Under the pieces are notes generated by a model. That model did no database searches and was not told the origin of the DNA. It was given only the letters and a program-made list of their open reading frames with translations. This document shows, one piece after another, positions 34,768 through 43,809 of a DNA stretch of 55,577 nucleotides. Location: the NCBI GenBank assembly GCA_027487215.1, contig JAIYDZ010000007.1:130961-186537 (forward strand), written 5' to 3'. Source of the DNA: Pseudomonadota bacterium (GTDB lineage Bacteria; Babelota; Babeliae; Babelales; CAIQNR01). The position numbers were made by a program, and so were the translations under genes. Each line of letters begins with the position of its first letter. Within the stretch, counting starts at the first letter, position 1.

Positions 34768-36963
34768 TTACACACCTACAGTACTGACTAATTGGATTGT
34801 TTTGGTTTCAACAGAAACAACATCCTGCGTACTACCAGCCCCACTGAGTAAAGACAACATCTTGTCTGTTACCATCTGATCTGCTGTCAGGTACTGTTTT
34901 TTAAGAATTAAAATATTTTTTATAAGAGCATCTTGCATAGTAAAATCTGTTGCCCATTTGTACTGTAATACACCTTTATATTTTACAAAATGTTGATTGA
35001 TGGCAGGAATACTGAGGCTTTTAGAATCTGCAGAAAGTAACCCTTGCGTAGTTGTTTTTGGCGCACGTGCATTTTGTGCATCTGGGAAAACCAACTCGTT
35101 ATACAACACAAACGGTGCTTGAACCAAAAGATCAGTGGTAAAAGGCACCATCATCTGTGATCCGCTTTCATGAGCAAGATACGACAACCCATACTGCAAC
35201 GGATTAAGACGCGCAAGACCTACAATCTTAAAAGTTGGTTGAGCATTAACAGTTCCTGAAACTCCTGTTTCATTAAGAGCATGAACAATGACTGCCCACG
35301 GAAATGCCGCGTCTTTTGCAAAAAATTGTTGCACTGATTCAGATGATGAAACTTCACTATGTAGATTATACGCCGTATCAACAAGTGAAATTGAAACCGG
35401 CACAGAATCACCGGTTGATTCTTTGTACTGATATCCACCAGAACCCTCTTGAACACGAATCTGTGATGAAGCATTAATGAGCGTACCTTTTGATGAAGTT
35501 AGACGAAGAGAAACTGCACGATACTTTAAACCTGAATATTCATTAACTCCTGCAGCGTTCCACACATCAACACCACCTGCTACTTTCAAAACTGCTGTAG
35601 AAAAAGGAGCATTTTTATCAAACTTTGAAGGAATAAACGTATCAAACACATTATCACTGGTGACAAATACCGGTGCTTCTTGGACACGACCTTGATTAAT
35701 GACTATAACACCATAAAATGTATCAATCGGTTGCGGGTTATACACCGCTTTACCTGAAGAAGGAGCGGTATAAAGCACACGCACATAACGCGCCATTGAA
35801 GAAAGTTTACCGCACAGTTGTGGCAATGAACTCATTTTGCCCATCTTGCGCGAACCTTTTGCCATAAATGAGCCTTCATTGACAAGCACAGCTGAAGGGT
35901 CTTCAACTCCCGCAATGCAATGAACTCCAAGCATCAACCCCGCATGCGTAAACAGAACCTCTTCAAGTACTGCTCGATCAACAAGAGGATCTCCTACTGT
36001 CTGTTTTTTTATAACAGTTTGTGTGTGTAGTGGAGTAACTTCTTTAAATAATTGAAGAAATTTATCAGAAGAAACTGAATCAATGAGTCCAGCCTGAAAA
36101 GCGCGTACCAATGGTCCACCTGATCGTTCTGTATCTTTTGCAGTGCGATGCACGTTGTTAGCAGTAATGGTAGAACCTCCTGCAGTCATATCAAGCACGA
36201 CAGAAAAAATCTGATCCGGAAAATAAGATGCAACATCTACTGAACCAAATAAACGTTGTGCCGCTGCATTGACTGATTGCCCTGTCGGCCCTTCCTGACT
36301 AGCAACTGCACAAAATTTCAAATACGGAACACTTAAAAAGTCATGTCCCTTTTTTTCATCCGGAGTAAGTTGCGCACGCACGGTGCCAAGAAAATCTAAC
36401 TGTTGCTTTACCTGCGCATACAGCTGAGCAGAACCGTCTGATTGTTGCGATGGGAAAGTTGATTCTGTTTTTTTAAGCGTTACGTATTTGTCTTCAAGAT
36501 TTTTAAGTAACACCTGTACTGACTCATCGGCCGATCCTTGGTCAGATGATACGGCACTGTTTGTAGTCGCACCAATTGCAGCAAACGTAATACCCTGACA
36601 TTCTTCTGCTTTTGAACTTGTTGTCCCTGCAAGTTCACCCAGTGCACACAGATTAACCGATCCCAAAACTGATGCTGGATTCCAATAAGAAACCCCATAC
36701 GATAAACTCGGACATACATAACATTTTTGCGCAGTTCCTGAAAGCGTTCCTGCCGCCCCATTATTATTAGTAATAGTCATACCAACGAGAGACTGACTAT
36801 CACATGCCCCATCAGCTACCGACCCATTTCCGGTAACAATTCCCCACGAGCTGTTTGCGCCTACCGTCACTGCATAAGAAACAGTGTCTGCAAATGGTGC
36901 GTAACTGTGTTGCATGTATCCACACAAAACAAACACGCTCATACTTATAATTCTTCTTTTCAT
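34768..36963 (-). CDS. Large secreted protein with modules A and B
   Basis: It has 731 residues with a signal peptide (about 1-22) and AGGAG before the ATG. Module A (about 25-280) is shared with the downstream gene. Module B (about 290-731) is shared with the upstream gene: DRAVLEEVLFTHAGLM with DRALLLEALYAHLGLL, DTFYGVIVINQG with DTFYGVIAVNTG, and FPWAVIVHALN with FPWAVLVHIVN. Both end with a KW-type stretch (QYKWATDFTMQDALI, SYSWGTQFQIQQALA). The sequence is Ser/Thr/Gly/Val-rich and beta-like, with several cysteines in module A. I recognise no named domain. It is the central gene of an operon of secreted proteins. Confidence 0.75.
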   Translation of the reverse strand: MKRRIISMSVFVLCGYMQHSYAPFADTVSYAVTVGANSSWGIVTGNGSVADGACDSQSLVGMTITNNNGAAGTLSGTAQKCYVCPSLSYGVSYWNPASVLGSVNLCALGELAGTTSSKAEECQGITFAAIGATTNSAVSSDQGSADESVQVLLKNLEDKYVTLKKTESTFPSQQSDGSAQLYAQVKQQLDFLGTVRAQLTPDEKKGHDFLSVPYLKFCAVASQEGPTGQSVNAAAQRLFGSVDVASYFPDQIFSVVLDMTAGGSTITANNVHRTAKDTERSGGPLVRAFQAGLIDSVSSDKFLQLFKEVTPLHTQTVIKKQTVGDPLVDRAVLEEVLFTHAGLMLGVHCIAGVEDPSAVLVNEGSFMAKGSRKMGKMSSLPQLCGKLSSMARYVRVLYTAPSSGKAVYNPQPIDTFYGVIVINQGRVQEAPVFVTSDNVFDTFIPSKFDKNAPFSTAVLKVAGGVDVWNAAGVNEYSGLKYRAVSLRLTSSKGTLINASSQIRVQEGSGGYQYKESTGDSVPVSISLVDTAYNLHSEVSSSESVQQFFAKDAAFPWAVIVHALNETGVSGTVNAQPTFKIVGLARLNPLQYGLSYLAHESGSQMMVPFTTDLLVQAPFVLYNELVFPDAQNARAPKTTTQGLLSADSKSLSIPAINQHFVKYKGVLQYKWATDFTMQDALIKNILILKKQYLTADQMVTDKMLSLLSGAGSTQDVVSVETKTIQLVSTVGV

Positions 36964-36988
36964 ACCCTCTCCTTGGCCCGTTTTCAGA

Positions 36989-38458
36989 TTAGATAATCAA
37001 AATATCTGAGCGCGATTTTACAGGAACATCTTGACCATTTTCTTTAACTGTTCCAACAATAAAACTATATAACGTTTTGGCATCAATTTCTGATTGTTTA
37101 AAACCAACTGATGTTGCCACAGCACTATTTCCAGCAAGAGCTTGTTGTATCTGAAACTGTGTTCCCCAAGAATAAGATAAAGCGCCATGCCATTTTATTA
37201 ATGCTGGAGAAAGTGGAGCAATTCCTTGACCATTTTGTTCTCCTAATGGCAGCGATACTCGAATAGCAGTCTCTTTACATGACCCAAATGCTACTAACTT
37301 TTCAAGCGAAGAACCTGCAAAAAGCGGTGTTGAAGCAAGAGTAGTGCCTAACAATTCAAACCCGTTAAATAACAGCGCTGAACTAAAAGTATAAGGCAGT
37401 ACATTTTTTTCAGGTTGATAAAGCAACGGAAAATCTTTGGGATTAAGTTGTATAAAACCTTTGACAACAAGGGAAGGTTGCAAATCTGCACCCGCTGCAG
37501 TTTTTTGATTAACTATATGCACCAAAACTGCCCATGGAAAATTTTGTAAATTTTTAAAAAATGATTCTACGCTAGAGGGTAGGACACTCTCTTTCCCGTT
37601 GATTAAAAAACGAGGAACAGTTCCTAAACCCTGTTCTAGAGAAATAGTAAACGGTTGCTGTGTTGAGGAAAGCGCTGCATTACCCTGATCATCAGTCATG
37701 ACACACGAAACAGTACGTGATTTTTGAGATGCATTCCATCGATCGACACCGCCAAGAACCGGGATAACTCCCGATTTAAATGAAGAAATAAACACCGGAT
37801 TACTATTTTGAGCAGTAAGCTGTGCACCCGCTTTTATCCAATAAATTGATTGCGCATCAGAACCGGTTACCTGCCCGCCGTTTTGAGAAAAATTTTCTGG
37901 AGCTTGATAAGAACCGTACCATCCTGTATTGACTGCAATAACTCCATAAAAAGTATCTAGGGGACTGAGCTTTGTGCCTTTTTGATCAAGCGTAAGACCT
38001 AACCCTCGAATATAACGACTGGTAGAAAATAACGTCGCACACCCTTTACTGAGCGTCACTGAATCAGTCGGATTGGTTTGTACTAAGCTTTCAGGCACAC
38101 CTGCAGACATAAAAGGCGCAACTGAAATAACGTCCTCTTTGGTGCGGTCAACCCCGGCGCATACCGGTAGTTCCATTAAAAGACCAAGATGTGCATACAA
38201 TGCTTCAAGTAACAATGCCCGATCTTGGACAAGCGTTCCAAACAAACCTTTTTTGTATGCGTCATCAATTTGCGCTGCAGCGTTTGCAGCAGCATAAGGA
38301 CCATAAAGATTAATAAGACGTTGTACATCAGCTGCAGTTACAACTCCAGCACCGTCAAGTAATGCCTGCGATGAATTAATTTTGGCACCCTCAGCGTCAA
38401 TAGAAAAAAAGAACATAGAAATAATAATAAAAGACTTTAAAGATGATACGTTTCCCAT
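36989..38458 (-). CDS. Secreted protein, module B of the 34768-36963 protein
   Basis: It has 489 residues and is the first gene of the four-gene minus-strand cluster. GGGGGA precedes the ATG, and the signal peptide is about residues 1-24 (ending EGAK). The whole mature protein aligns with module B of the 731-residue protein 25 bases downstream, including the FYGVI, FPWAV and LNPK.F blocks. It lacks module A. The function is unknown; the beta-rich composition and export signal suggest a surface or periplasmic role. Confidence 0.75.
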   Translation of the reverse strand: MGNVSSLKSFIIISMFFFSIDAEGAKINSSQALLDGAGVVTAADVQRLINLYGPYAAANAAAQIDDAYKKGLFGTLVQDRALLLEALYAHLGLLMELPVCAGVDRTKEDVISVAPFMSAGVPESLVQTNPTDSVTLSKGCATLFSTSRYIRGLGLTLDQKGTKLSPLDTFYGVIAVNTGWYGSYQAPENFSQNGGQVTGSDAQSIYWIKAGAQLTAQNSNPVFISSFKSGVIPVLGGVDRWNASQKSRTVSCVMTDDQGNAALSSTQQPFTISLEQGLGTVPRFLINGKESVLPSSVESFFKNLQNFPWAVLVHIVNQKTAAGADLQPSLVVKGFIQLNPKDFPLLYQPEKNVLPYTFSSALLFNGFELLGTTLASTPLFAGSSLEKLVAFGSCKETAIRVSLPLGEQNGQGIAPLSPALIKWHGALSYSWGTQFQIQQALAGNSAVATSVGFKQSEIDAKTLYSFIVGTVKENGQDVPVKSRSDILII

Positions 38459-38499
38459 AATTCCCCCTTAAAAACAGTCGTTATAAATAAGGGTAATAC

Positions 38500-38511
38500 A
38501 GGAACATTCCT
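38500..38511. promoter_or_regulatory. Inverted repeat upstream of the secreted cluster
   Basis: AGGAACATTCCT is an inverted repeat (five-base arms, two-base centre) about 42 bases before the start of the 38458-32224 cluster. It lies between a possible -35 (TTGAGG) and -10 (CTTATT) on the minus strand. It could be an operator, but a 12-base palindrome can also occur by chance. Confidence 0.25.
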
Positions 38512-38558
38512 CAATAAAAGAGATCGATAAGATAGGCTTAAAAAAGCTCCTAAAAGAA

Positions 38559-38589
38559 AAAGTCCAACACCATAACGATGTCGGACTTT
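38559..38589 (-). terminator. Intrinsic terminator after the gene at 38613
   Basis: The outer stem AAAGTCC/GGACTTT continues past one A-C mismatch into ACA/TGT around a 9-base loop. On the minus strand it is followed by a T-rich tract. Confidence 0.65.
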
Positions 38590-38612
38590 AAATTGTCTAA
38601 GAAATTTCTAAG

Positions 38613-39215
38613 TTATTCAACTTCTTCAATTCTTGGACCGCTATTCATATTCATTTCTTTTTCAAGACGATCGGCAATCTGTTTTTCTACTGCCGCTTCT
38701 TCTGCTGGAGTTTTTGGAGCTTCGCGGTTAATCCCCACCATATTTAAGAACCCAGTCCATGCTTTTGATGCACCTTGTTTCATTAAAGATGGAAGACTAC
38801 GAATTAATTCTGCCATTTGAACAGCCACAGCTTTAGTTAACTGCTGTCTTGCTTCTCTTACAGCATTCATGGTCTCTTTTCTTGCCATTTGTAACTCTTT
38901 ATGTGTTTCATCAAGTTGGGCTTTAAAATCGTCAGTTATATCTTTTTTAAAAAGTTCCACTTCATTACGCAATTCATTAACAGTATCAGTACCCATTTGT
39001 TTCATTGAGCCTGTAAAATTACCTATAGTATTAGAATTAGCGCCTGTAGGTCTGGCAGCATTAGGATTATAAACCTCAATTGCACCAGGGTTAACATCAG
39101 AGTGTTCAACAGTTACAAAATCATTTTCCATGTTATCGTTGCCGCGAACTGCCATTTGACCCGCAAACATACCTGCTGGTGCTGACAATAAAAGCGCTAG
39201 TAATAATTTCTTCAT
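38613..39215 (-). CDS. Secreted coiled-coil/amphipathic-helix protein
   Basis: It has 200 residues. The start is set at MKKLLLALL, with a near-perfect AAGGAGG upstream; the longer frame adds 32 codons with no signal character. The signal peptide ends MFAG. The region from about 60 to 150 is a continuous charged helix (NELRNEVELFKKDITDDFK, HKELQMARKETMNAVREAR) resembling apolipoprotein or phasin-like amphipathic helices. The C-terminus is acidic. A strong ribosome site and its own terminator suggest high expression. It may coat lipid or act as a structural spacer; this is inference from composition. Confidence 0.65.
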   Translation of the reverse strand: MKKLLLALLLSAPAGMFAGQMAVRGNDNMENDFVTVEHSDVNPGAIEVYNPNAARPTGANSNTIGNFTGSMKQMGTDTVNELRNEVELFKKDITDDFKAQLDETHKELQMARKETMNAVREARQQLTKAVAVQMAELIRSLPSLMKQGASKAWTGFLNMVGINREAPKTPAEEAAVEKQIADRLEKEMNMNSGPRIEEVE

Positions 39216-39368
39216 AATAACCTCCTTAATTTGGTTCCCTTTTGAGTATCCATTCACTACTGATAGTAACCAACTAGTCAGGTCAAAATCAACAATTTTT
39301 TCCAATTGCATGATTTCAGGCTTATTATGACGTTAAAAAAATTCAATCACATTTCTGACAAGCTTATT

Positions 39369-39995
39369 TCAATCAAGGTAAATATAACCTTTACCATACC
39401 CCTTGCCTTTTTTAAGGTAATTTTCGGTTAAATCCTCACAACGAGCCCATTTATAGGTCGGATTGCCTGTCTGAGAATCAATAGTAATAATAAGACGGCC
39501 ATAATCCCCCAGATCATCATTACCATTACGCAATTTAAGCCAGATATTAAGGACCACTCGTGATTCTTTTTGATCATAAACCATAACGCCTACAGAACCA
39601 TCTTCTGCATAAATATAAATATCACATGCGCGTGTTATGGCTCCAACATTCCATTGCATCCGATACGGCAATGCTGAAGTTTTTCGTTTCCATGGAGTAA
39701 TTAAAAAAGGAACAGCGGTATCTTTCTTTACTGCTTTTTTAAAATCTTCAATGTGTTTTGTGACCTGCCAGGTATGTTCGGTTTTATTTTGAAAAGTAAG
39801 TTGTGGTGAATCTTTAATGGGTACTGGCAAAAGCCAGGCAACAATAGCACGATCAAGCGCTTGAGGATCTGCAGGTTCAATGAGTGCTTTGGTTGCTTTG
39901 CAACTTTGTGCGTAATCAAACATTATTACTTCTGATTGCGCAACAAGACCACTGACAAAAAAAGTTATCAAACCACTCATCATTTTTATATTCAT
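39369..39995 (-). CDS. Secreted protein of unknown function
   Basis: It has 208 residues with a signal peptide (about 1-20, ending VAQS) and AAGGAAG before the ATG. The mature protein is beta-rich with Trp-containing strands (WQVTKHIEDF, RMQWNVGAI, YKWARCEDL) and ends in the Gly/Lys/Tyr-rich tail LKKGKGYGKGYIYLD. No family is recognised. It is a monocistronic gene next to the ruvB regulatory region. Confidence 0.6.
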   Translation of the reverse strand: MNIKMMSGLITFFVSGLVAQSEVIMFDYAQSCKATKALIEPADPQALDRAIVAWLLPVPIKDSPQLTFQNKTEHTWQVTKHIEDFKKAVKKDTAVPFLITPWKRKTSALPYRMQWNVGAITRACDIYIYAEDGSVGVMVYDQKESRVVLNIWLKLRNGNDDLGDYGRLIITIDSQTGNPTYKWARCEDLTENYLKKGKGYGKGYIYLD

Positions 39996-40078
39996 ACTAC
40001 GCTTCCTTTTTAAAAAACTTTCTCCTTTTACAGTACAGACGATTGAGTCGCCGGTTCAAGGGTTACCTGATAACAGGG

Positions 40079-40087
40079 TTATCCACA
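40079..40087 (+). promoter_or_regulatory. Consensus DnaA box upstream of ruvB
   Basis: TTATCCACA is an exact match to the DnaA-binding consensus and lies 18 bases before the candidate ruvB -35. It overlaps a small dyad, GATAAC-AGG-GTTATC. I see no second perfect box nearby, so it is more likely a regulatory or titration site than an origin. Confidence 0.5.
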
Positions 40088-40104
40088 GGAGTTGAGCTTT
40101 TTTC

Positions 40105-40133
40105 TTTGCAACCCAGACAAAATAAGCCATACT
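40105..40133 (+). promoter_or_regulatory. Candidate ruvB promoter giving a leaderless mRNA
   Basis: TTTGCA (40105-40110), a 17-base spacer and CATACT (40128-40133) place the transcription start about 7 bases further on. That is at the ruvB ATG (40141). No Shine-Dalgarno sequence lies before that ATG, which fits a leaderless transcript. Confidence 0.4.
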
Positions 40134-40140
40134 ACTGTGC

Positions 40141-41160
40141 ATGGAAGAATTACATGAATTAAATCTTGTCTCGTTACATGAAGCTGTTGAAGAAAAACAG
40201 TTTGATTTTATCCCTAAAGGATTTGATGAGTATCTGGGACAAGAAGAACTAAAAAACAAACTCAAGGTCTATACCCAAGCGGCAAAAATGCGTAAAGAGC
40301 CGCTCGATCATTTATTGCTTTTTGGTCCACCAGGACTTGGTAAAACCACCCTTTCTCAAATTATGGCACAGGTAATGGGCGTCGGCATAAAAATATGTAG
40401 CGGCCCCATGATGGAGCGCACGGGCGATCTTGTTGCTATTCTTTCAAGCCTTGATTCGCATGATATTTTATTTATCGATGAAATTCATCGCATGCCCACA
40501 GCGGTTGAAGAAGTGCTTTACAGCGCGATGGAACATTTCCGTGTTGATGTCATTATTGGTCAAGGTGCTGGTGCAAAATCAATTAATTTGCCTATTCATC
40601 CCTTTACCCTCATTGGCGCAACAACCCAAAGTGGAAAACTTTCGGCACCACTCCGTAGCCGTTTTGGGATTATTGAACGAATTGATTTTTATACAGAAAA
40701 AGATCTTCAACTGATTATTCAACAAACTGCACGGTTTCTTAATCTCACGCTAGAAGATGATGCTGCACTTAGAATTGCACGATCAGCACGAGGAACGCCA
40801 CGTATTGCAAAAAAATTATTACGGCGCGTGCGTGACTTTGCGCAGGTCCATAACCACCCTGTTGTAAACGATGAACTGACACGCCAAGCGCTGACCTTTT
40901 TAGGTATTGATGACGATGGTCTAAGTATCATTGATAACCTGCTTTTAAAAACAATGATCGATCACTTTCAAGGAGGACCGGCTGGCCTTGAAACACTTTC
41001 TTCAATTATTGGAGAGGATAAGGACACGCTTGAGGCTGTCTATGAACCATTTCTTTTACGGATGGGATACTTAGAAAAAACACCACGGGGTCGACAAATC
41101 AGTTATAAAAAGTTACCATTTTTAAGAAAAAAATACTTCGGACAGGATATGTTGATCTAA
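40141..41160 (+). CDS. ruvB: Holliday junction branch migration helicase RuvB
   Basis: RuvB is the AAA+ motor that, with RuvA, drives branch migration of Holliday junctions. It has 339 residues, the usual length. It shows PKGFDEYLGQEELKNKL, Walker A FGPPGLGKTTLSQIMA near 62, Walker B ILFIDEIHRMP and the sensor-1 region TLIGATTQSGKLS. The arginine finger region is LRSRFGI, and the C-terminal winged helix includes GGPAGLETL and TPRGRQI. ruvA and ruvC are not nearby. yebC follows after 20 bases. Confidence 0.97.
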   Translation: MEELHELNLVSLHEAVEEKQFDFIPKGFDEYLGQEELKNKLKVYTQAAKMRKEPLDHLLLFGPPGLGKTTLSQIMAQVMGVGIKICSGPMMERTGDLVAILSSLDSHDILFIDEIHRMPTAVEEVLYSAMEHFRVDVIIGQGAGAKSINLPIHPFTLIGATTQSGKLSAPLRSRFGIIERIDFYTEKDLQLIIQQTARFLNLTLEDDAALRIARSARGTPRIAKKLLRRVRDFAQVHNHPVVNDELTRQALTFLGIDDDGLSIIDNLLLKTMIDHFQGGPAGLETLSSIIGEDKDTLEAVYEPFLLRMGYLEKTPRGRQISYKKLPFLRKKYFGQDMLI

Positions 41161-41180
41161 AGGGGCAAGGAGTTTTACCG

Positions 41181-41894
41181 ATGGCAGGTCATTCAAAATG
41201 GGCCAATATTAAACATAAAAAAGCTAAAGAAGATGCGGCTCGTGGAAAATCGTTTACAAAACTAGTAAAAGAAATCACTGTTGCTGCCAAAGAAGGCGGC
41301 GATCTGATAGGCAATCCACGCTTGAGAACATTAGTTGATAAAGCTAAATCTATCAACATGCCTCAAGACAATATTAAACGCGCAATTCAAAAAGGTACTG
41401 GTGAACTTCCTGGTGTCTCCTATGAAGCATTCACCTACGAAGGATATGGTCCTAATGGTATTGCAGTCATAGTTGAAGTACTTACCGATAATAAAAACCG
41501 TGCTGCCGCTGAACTTCGTCACACATTCTCACGTACAGGCGGGAACCTTTCTGAAAACGGTTCTGTCAGCTGGATGTTCTCTCAAAAAGGGGTCATCAAA
41601 GGAACTGGTTTAAAACTTTCAGAAGACGAACTTCTTGAAGCACTCCTTGATTTTGATGTTGATGACATTGAAAAATCTGAAGATCTTTTTATCATTACCT
41701 GTGCATCAAAAGCTCTTGGTGAAGTACGCGACGAGCTCGTACGCTTAGGAATGAAAGTTGATGATGCAAATATTGAATGGGTTGCAAAAGATCCAACAGA
41801 TCTTGATGACTCACAAAGTGAAAGCGTTATTGAATTTCTTGAAGCGCTCGATGAACTTGATGATATTCAAAACGTGTACTCAAATCTTGCTTAA
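41181..41894 (+). CDS. yebC: YebC/PmpR (TACO1) family protein
   Basis: This family acts in translation and gene regulation; recent work links members to relief of ribosome stalling, and others were described as transcription regulators. It has 237 residues. The N-terminus MAGHSKWANIKHKKAKEDA is the family hallmark. Other blocks are NPRLRTLVDKAKS, MPQDNIKRAI and YEGYGPNGIAVIVE. GGNLSENGSVSWMF and a C-terminal acidic domain follow. AAGGAG precedes the ATG. It is co-transcribed with ruvB, a common pairing of yebC with ruv genes. Confidence 0.95.
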   Translation: MAGHSKWANIKHKKAKEDAARGKSFTKLVKEITVAAKEGGDLIGNPRLRTLVDKAKSINMPQDNIKRAIQKGTGELPGVSYEAFTYEGYGPNGIAVIVEVLTDNKNRAAAELRHTFSRTGGNLSENGSVSWMFSQKGVIKGTGLKLSEDELLEALLDFDVDDIEKSEDLFIITCASKALGEVRDELVRLGMKVDDANIEWVAKDPTDLDDSQSESVIEFLEALDELDDIQNVYSNLA

Positions 41895-41960
41895 AAAAGC
41901 TGTTAATCCCTTTCTTAGTAGACTGTTGACAAGAGACAGTGCTCATTCATAACTTTGACC

Positions 41961-41991
41961 GTAAAAGTTTACGTGTCAGAGAAACTTTTAC
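41961..41991. other. Hairpin between yebC and its terminator
   Basis: GTAAAAGTTT pairs with AAACTTTTAC (10 bp) around an 11-base loop. It lacks a following T-run on the plus strand. With the GC-rich hairpin ten bases later it makes two consecutive stem-loops at the end of the ruvB-yebC transcript. Confidence 0.5.
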
Positions 41992-42000
41992 AAAAAATAT

Positions 42001-42030
42001 AAAGACGCGGTAGAACTCTGCCGCGTCTTT
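42001..42030 (+). terminator. Intrinsic terminator after yebC
   Basis: A 10-bp stem, AAAGACGCGG with CCGCGTCTTT, encloses a 10-base loop, followed by a short T tract. It separates ruvB-yebC from the beta-helix genes. Confidence 0.75.
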
Positions 42031-42064
42031 GCATGTAATGAAATCTCACCTAAGAAAGGAATGT

Positions 42065-43759
42065 ATGAAGCATATCAGTTTTTGTGCGGTGGCTCTTTGC
42101 ATTATGGCAACCCCACTGGCAACTCATTCAACTGTTATAACTAACCGATCAGTCGCTACACCTGGAAGCACCCTTGCCAACTTTGTGTATATGACTCCGG
42201 TTGCAGAATGTGATTTTAGAAATACTGGCGAAACAACTCTTAAGAAAACTTTTACCATTTCAAACCCTGGACACTACGTACTTGTACAAGATATTGGCTT
42301 TGCAGCAAGTTCTGCAGACCAGAATGCAATTTATATTAACTCAAGCAATGTAACGCTCGATCTTGGTGGCAGAACACTTTATAACAACGGTGTTGGAACA
42401 ACAATGACCGGGGTAAGTATCAACACAGGTCTTAAAAACATTACTCTTAAAAATGGTAACATTGTCGGATTTAGCGAGTATGGTATTGAAACAGCAGACT
42501 GCCGCAATCTACGTATAGAAAATCTCAGTATTGGTGAATGTGCATACAGTGGAATTTATTTAGGAGGCACAAGTACCTCTGCAGATGTCTCTGAAGCAAT
42601 TATTAATAATTGTATCATTTCCCACTGTAACAGAGCCTCAGGAGCTTCAACTGCTCTTTCTATCAATTTTGGGTACAACATTATTATTTCAAATACTCTG
42701 GTTGGAAGAACTATTACCACCACTTCAGGCGACGTAAAAGGCTTGTATCTTGCAAACTCAAGAAACGTAACAGTTACCAACTGTGATTTTGGTTCTAATT
42801 CATCAGCAGGATCTGCCTATGGTGCGTATATTGAGAACTGTAGACATGTTGCATTGAGCGACTGCACATCAGGCGTTAATAATGCTGCAAGTGGAAATAG
42901 TGGTTATGGTTTTTATGTCACCGCAACAAGCTATGATATCTCTTTTAAAACATGTACCGCTCATAGTAACTACGGTGCTGGCACAGGAAGTGGTTACGGT
43001 TTTTATATCAATGGGGGCTACAATACTTCATTTGTAGATTGCACCGCAAACTCAAACTATTCTTCAGGAACAGGCCACGGATATGGATTTTATCTGACTA
43101 CCGCTTATCAATCTTATTTTGAAAACTGTCGCGCTTCTTACAACAATGCTGGTGCAACTGGTGCTTGTGGCTGCGGTTTCTATCAAACAAGTTCAGACAA
43201 AACTATTTATAAAAATTGTACCTCAGTTGGTAACAAAGCTGGATCTGGCGCTTCGGGTATAACACAAGGTGGACATGGATTTGTTACTGCAAGTGGATTT
43301 TCATCACTCTACCAAGAATGTGTTGCAACTGGTAACGTGACTGACACATCTGGAACAAACTCAACAAGTGCTGGTTTTTTTGCTTACGCTGAAACAGACA
43401 CTGCCTGGATAACCTGTGAGGCCCGTGCAAATGGAAGTGATTCAATTACTAAAAATGCGGCAGGTTTTTTTCTTGATGACACAACAGCTTCATGCGTTCG
43501 CTGTATTCTTAAAGGATGCTCTTCATTTGGACACAGAACAAGCGGTGGAACTGCGTACGGATTTTTTGATGATGCATCAGCAACAAGTACACTCATAATC
43601 GATTGTCTTGCATTTGGTAACGAAACAGCAAATTATTATCTTACTGAAGGTACAGGTTCAAGTAACGTAAGCCTCAACAGTTCAGTTACCAATAAAACTA
43701 TAGCAAACATAACATCAAGACCACCTTTTCAGAACGCAACCATAACTTCAGCAGTATAA
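42065..43759 (+). CDS. Secreted right-handed beta-helix protein 1
   Basis: The start is set at MKHISFCAVA with AAGGA upstream; the longer frame adds 12 codons. It has about 564 residues. A signal peptide ends near ATHS. A conserved lead-in (about 60-130) contains YINSSNVTLDLGGRTLYNNG, then NITLKNGNIVGFSEYGI, typical of NosD or pectate-lyase-like parallel beta-helices. It is followed by at least nine units of about 29-32 residues. Each opens with (G/A)xGFY-type sequence and has a C-x-A pair: SGYGFYV...FKTCTAHSNY, SGYGFYI...FVDCTANSNY, HGYGFYL...FENCRASYNN. Many units carry a regularly placed Cys, suggesting a cysteine ladder. The proteins at 43822 and 45446 are paralogues. Confidence 0.85.
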   Translation: MKHISFCAVALCIMATPLATHSTVITNRSVATPGSTLANFVYMTPVAECDFRNTGETTLKKTFTISNPGHYVLVQDIGFAASSADQNAIYINSSNVTLDLGGRTLYNNGVGTTMTGVSINTGLKNITLKNGNIVGFSEYGIETADCRNLRIENLSIGECAYSGIYLGGTSTSADVSEAIINNCIISHCNRASGASTALSINFGYNIIISNTLVGRTITTTSGDVKGLYLANSRNVTVTNCDFGSNSSAGSAYGAYIENCRHVALSDCTSGVNNAASGNSGYGFYVTATSYDISFKTCTAHSNYGAGTGSGYGFYINGGYNTSFVDCTANSNYSSGTGHGYGFYLTTAYQSYFENCRASYNNAGATGACGCGFYQTSSDKTIYKNCTSVGNKAGSGASGITQGGHGFVTASGFSSLYQECVATGNVTDTSGTNSTSAGFFAYAETDTAWITCEARANGSDSITKNAAGFFLDDTTASCVRCILKGCSSFGHRTSGGTAYGFFDDASATSTLIIDCLAFGNETANYYLTEGTGSSNVSLNSSVTNKTIANITSRPPFQNATITSAV

Positions 43760-43779
43760 AGTAGATAAAATTTTGCATA

Positions 43780-43809
43780 AAAAAGGGCCTGTTTTTCTAG
43801 GCCCTTTTT
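43780..43809 (+). terminator. Intrinsic terminator between beta-helix genes 1 and 2
   Basis: A perfect 11-bp stem, AAAAAGGGCCT with AGGCCCTTTTT, encloses an 8-base loop and ends in a T-run only about 13 bases before the next start codon. The second gene must then rely on read-through or on a promoter inside the first gene's end. Confidence 0.85.

Noticed and set aside
32224-38458. Toxin-immunity or contact-dependent inhibition locus
   Set aside because: No toxin domain, no small cytoplasmic immunity gene and no secretion-system marker is visible; all four products are exported.
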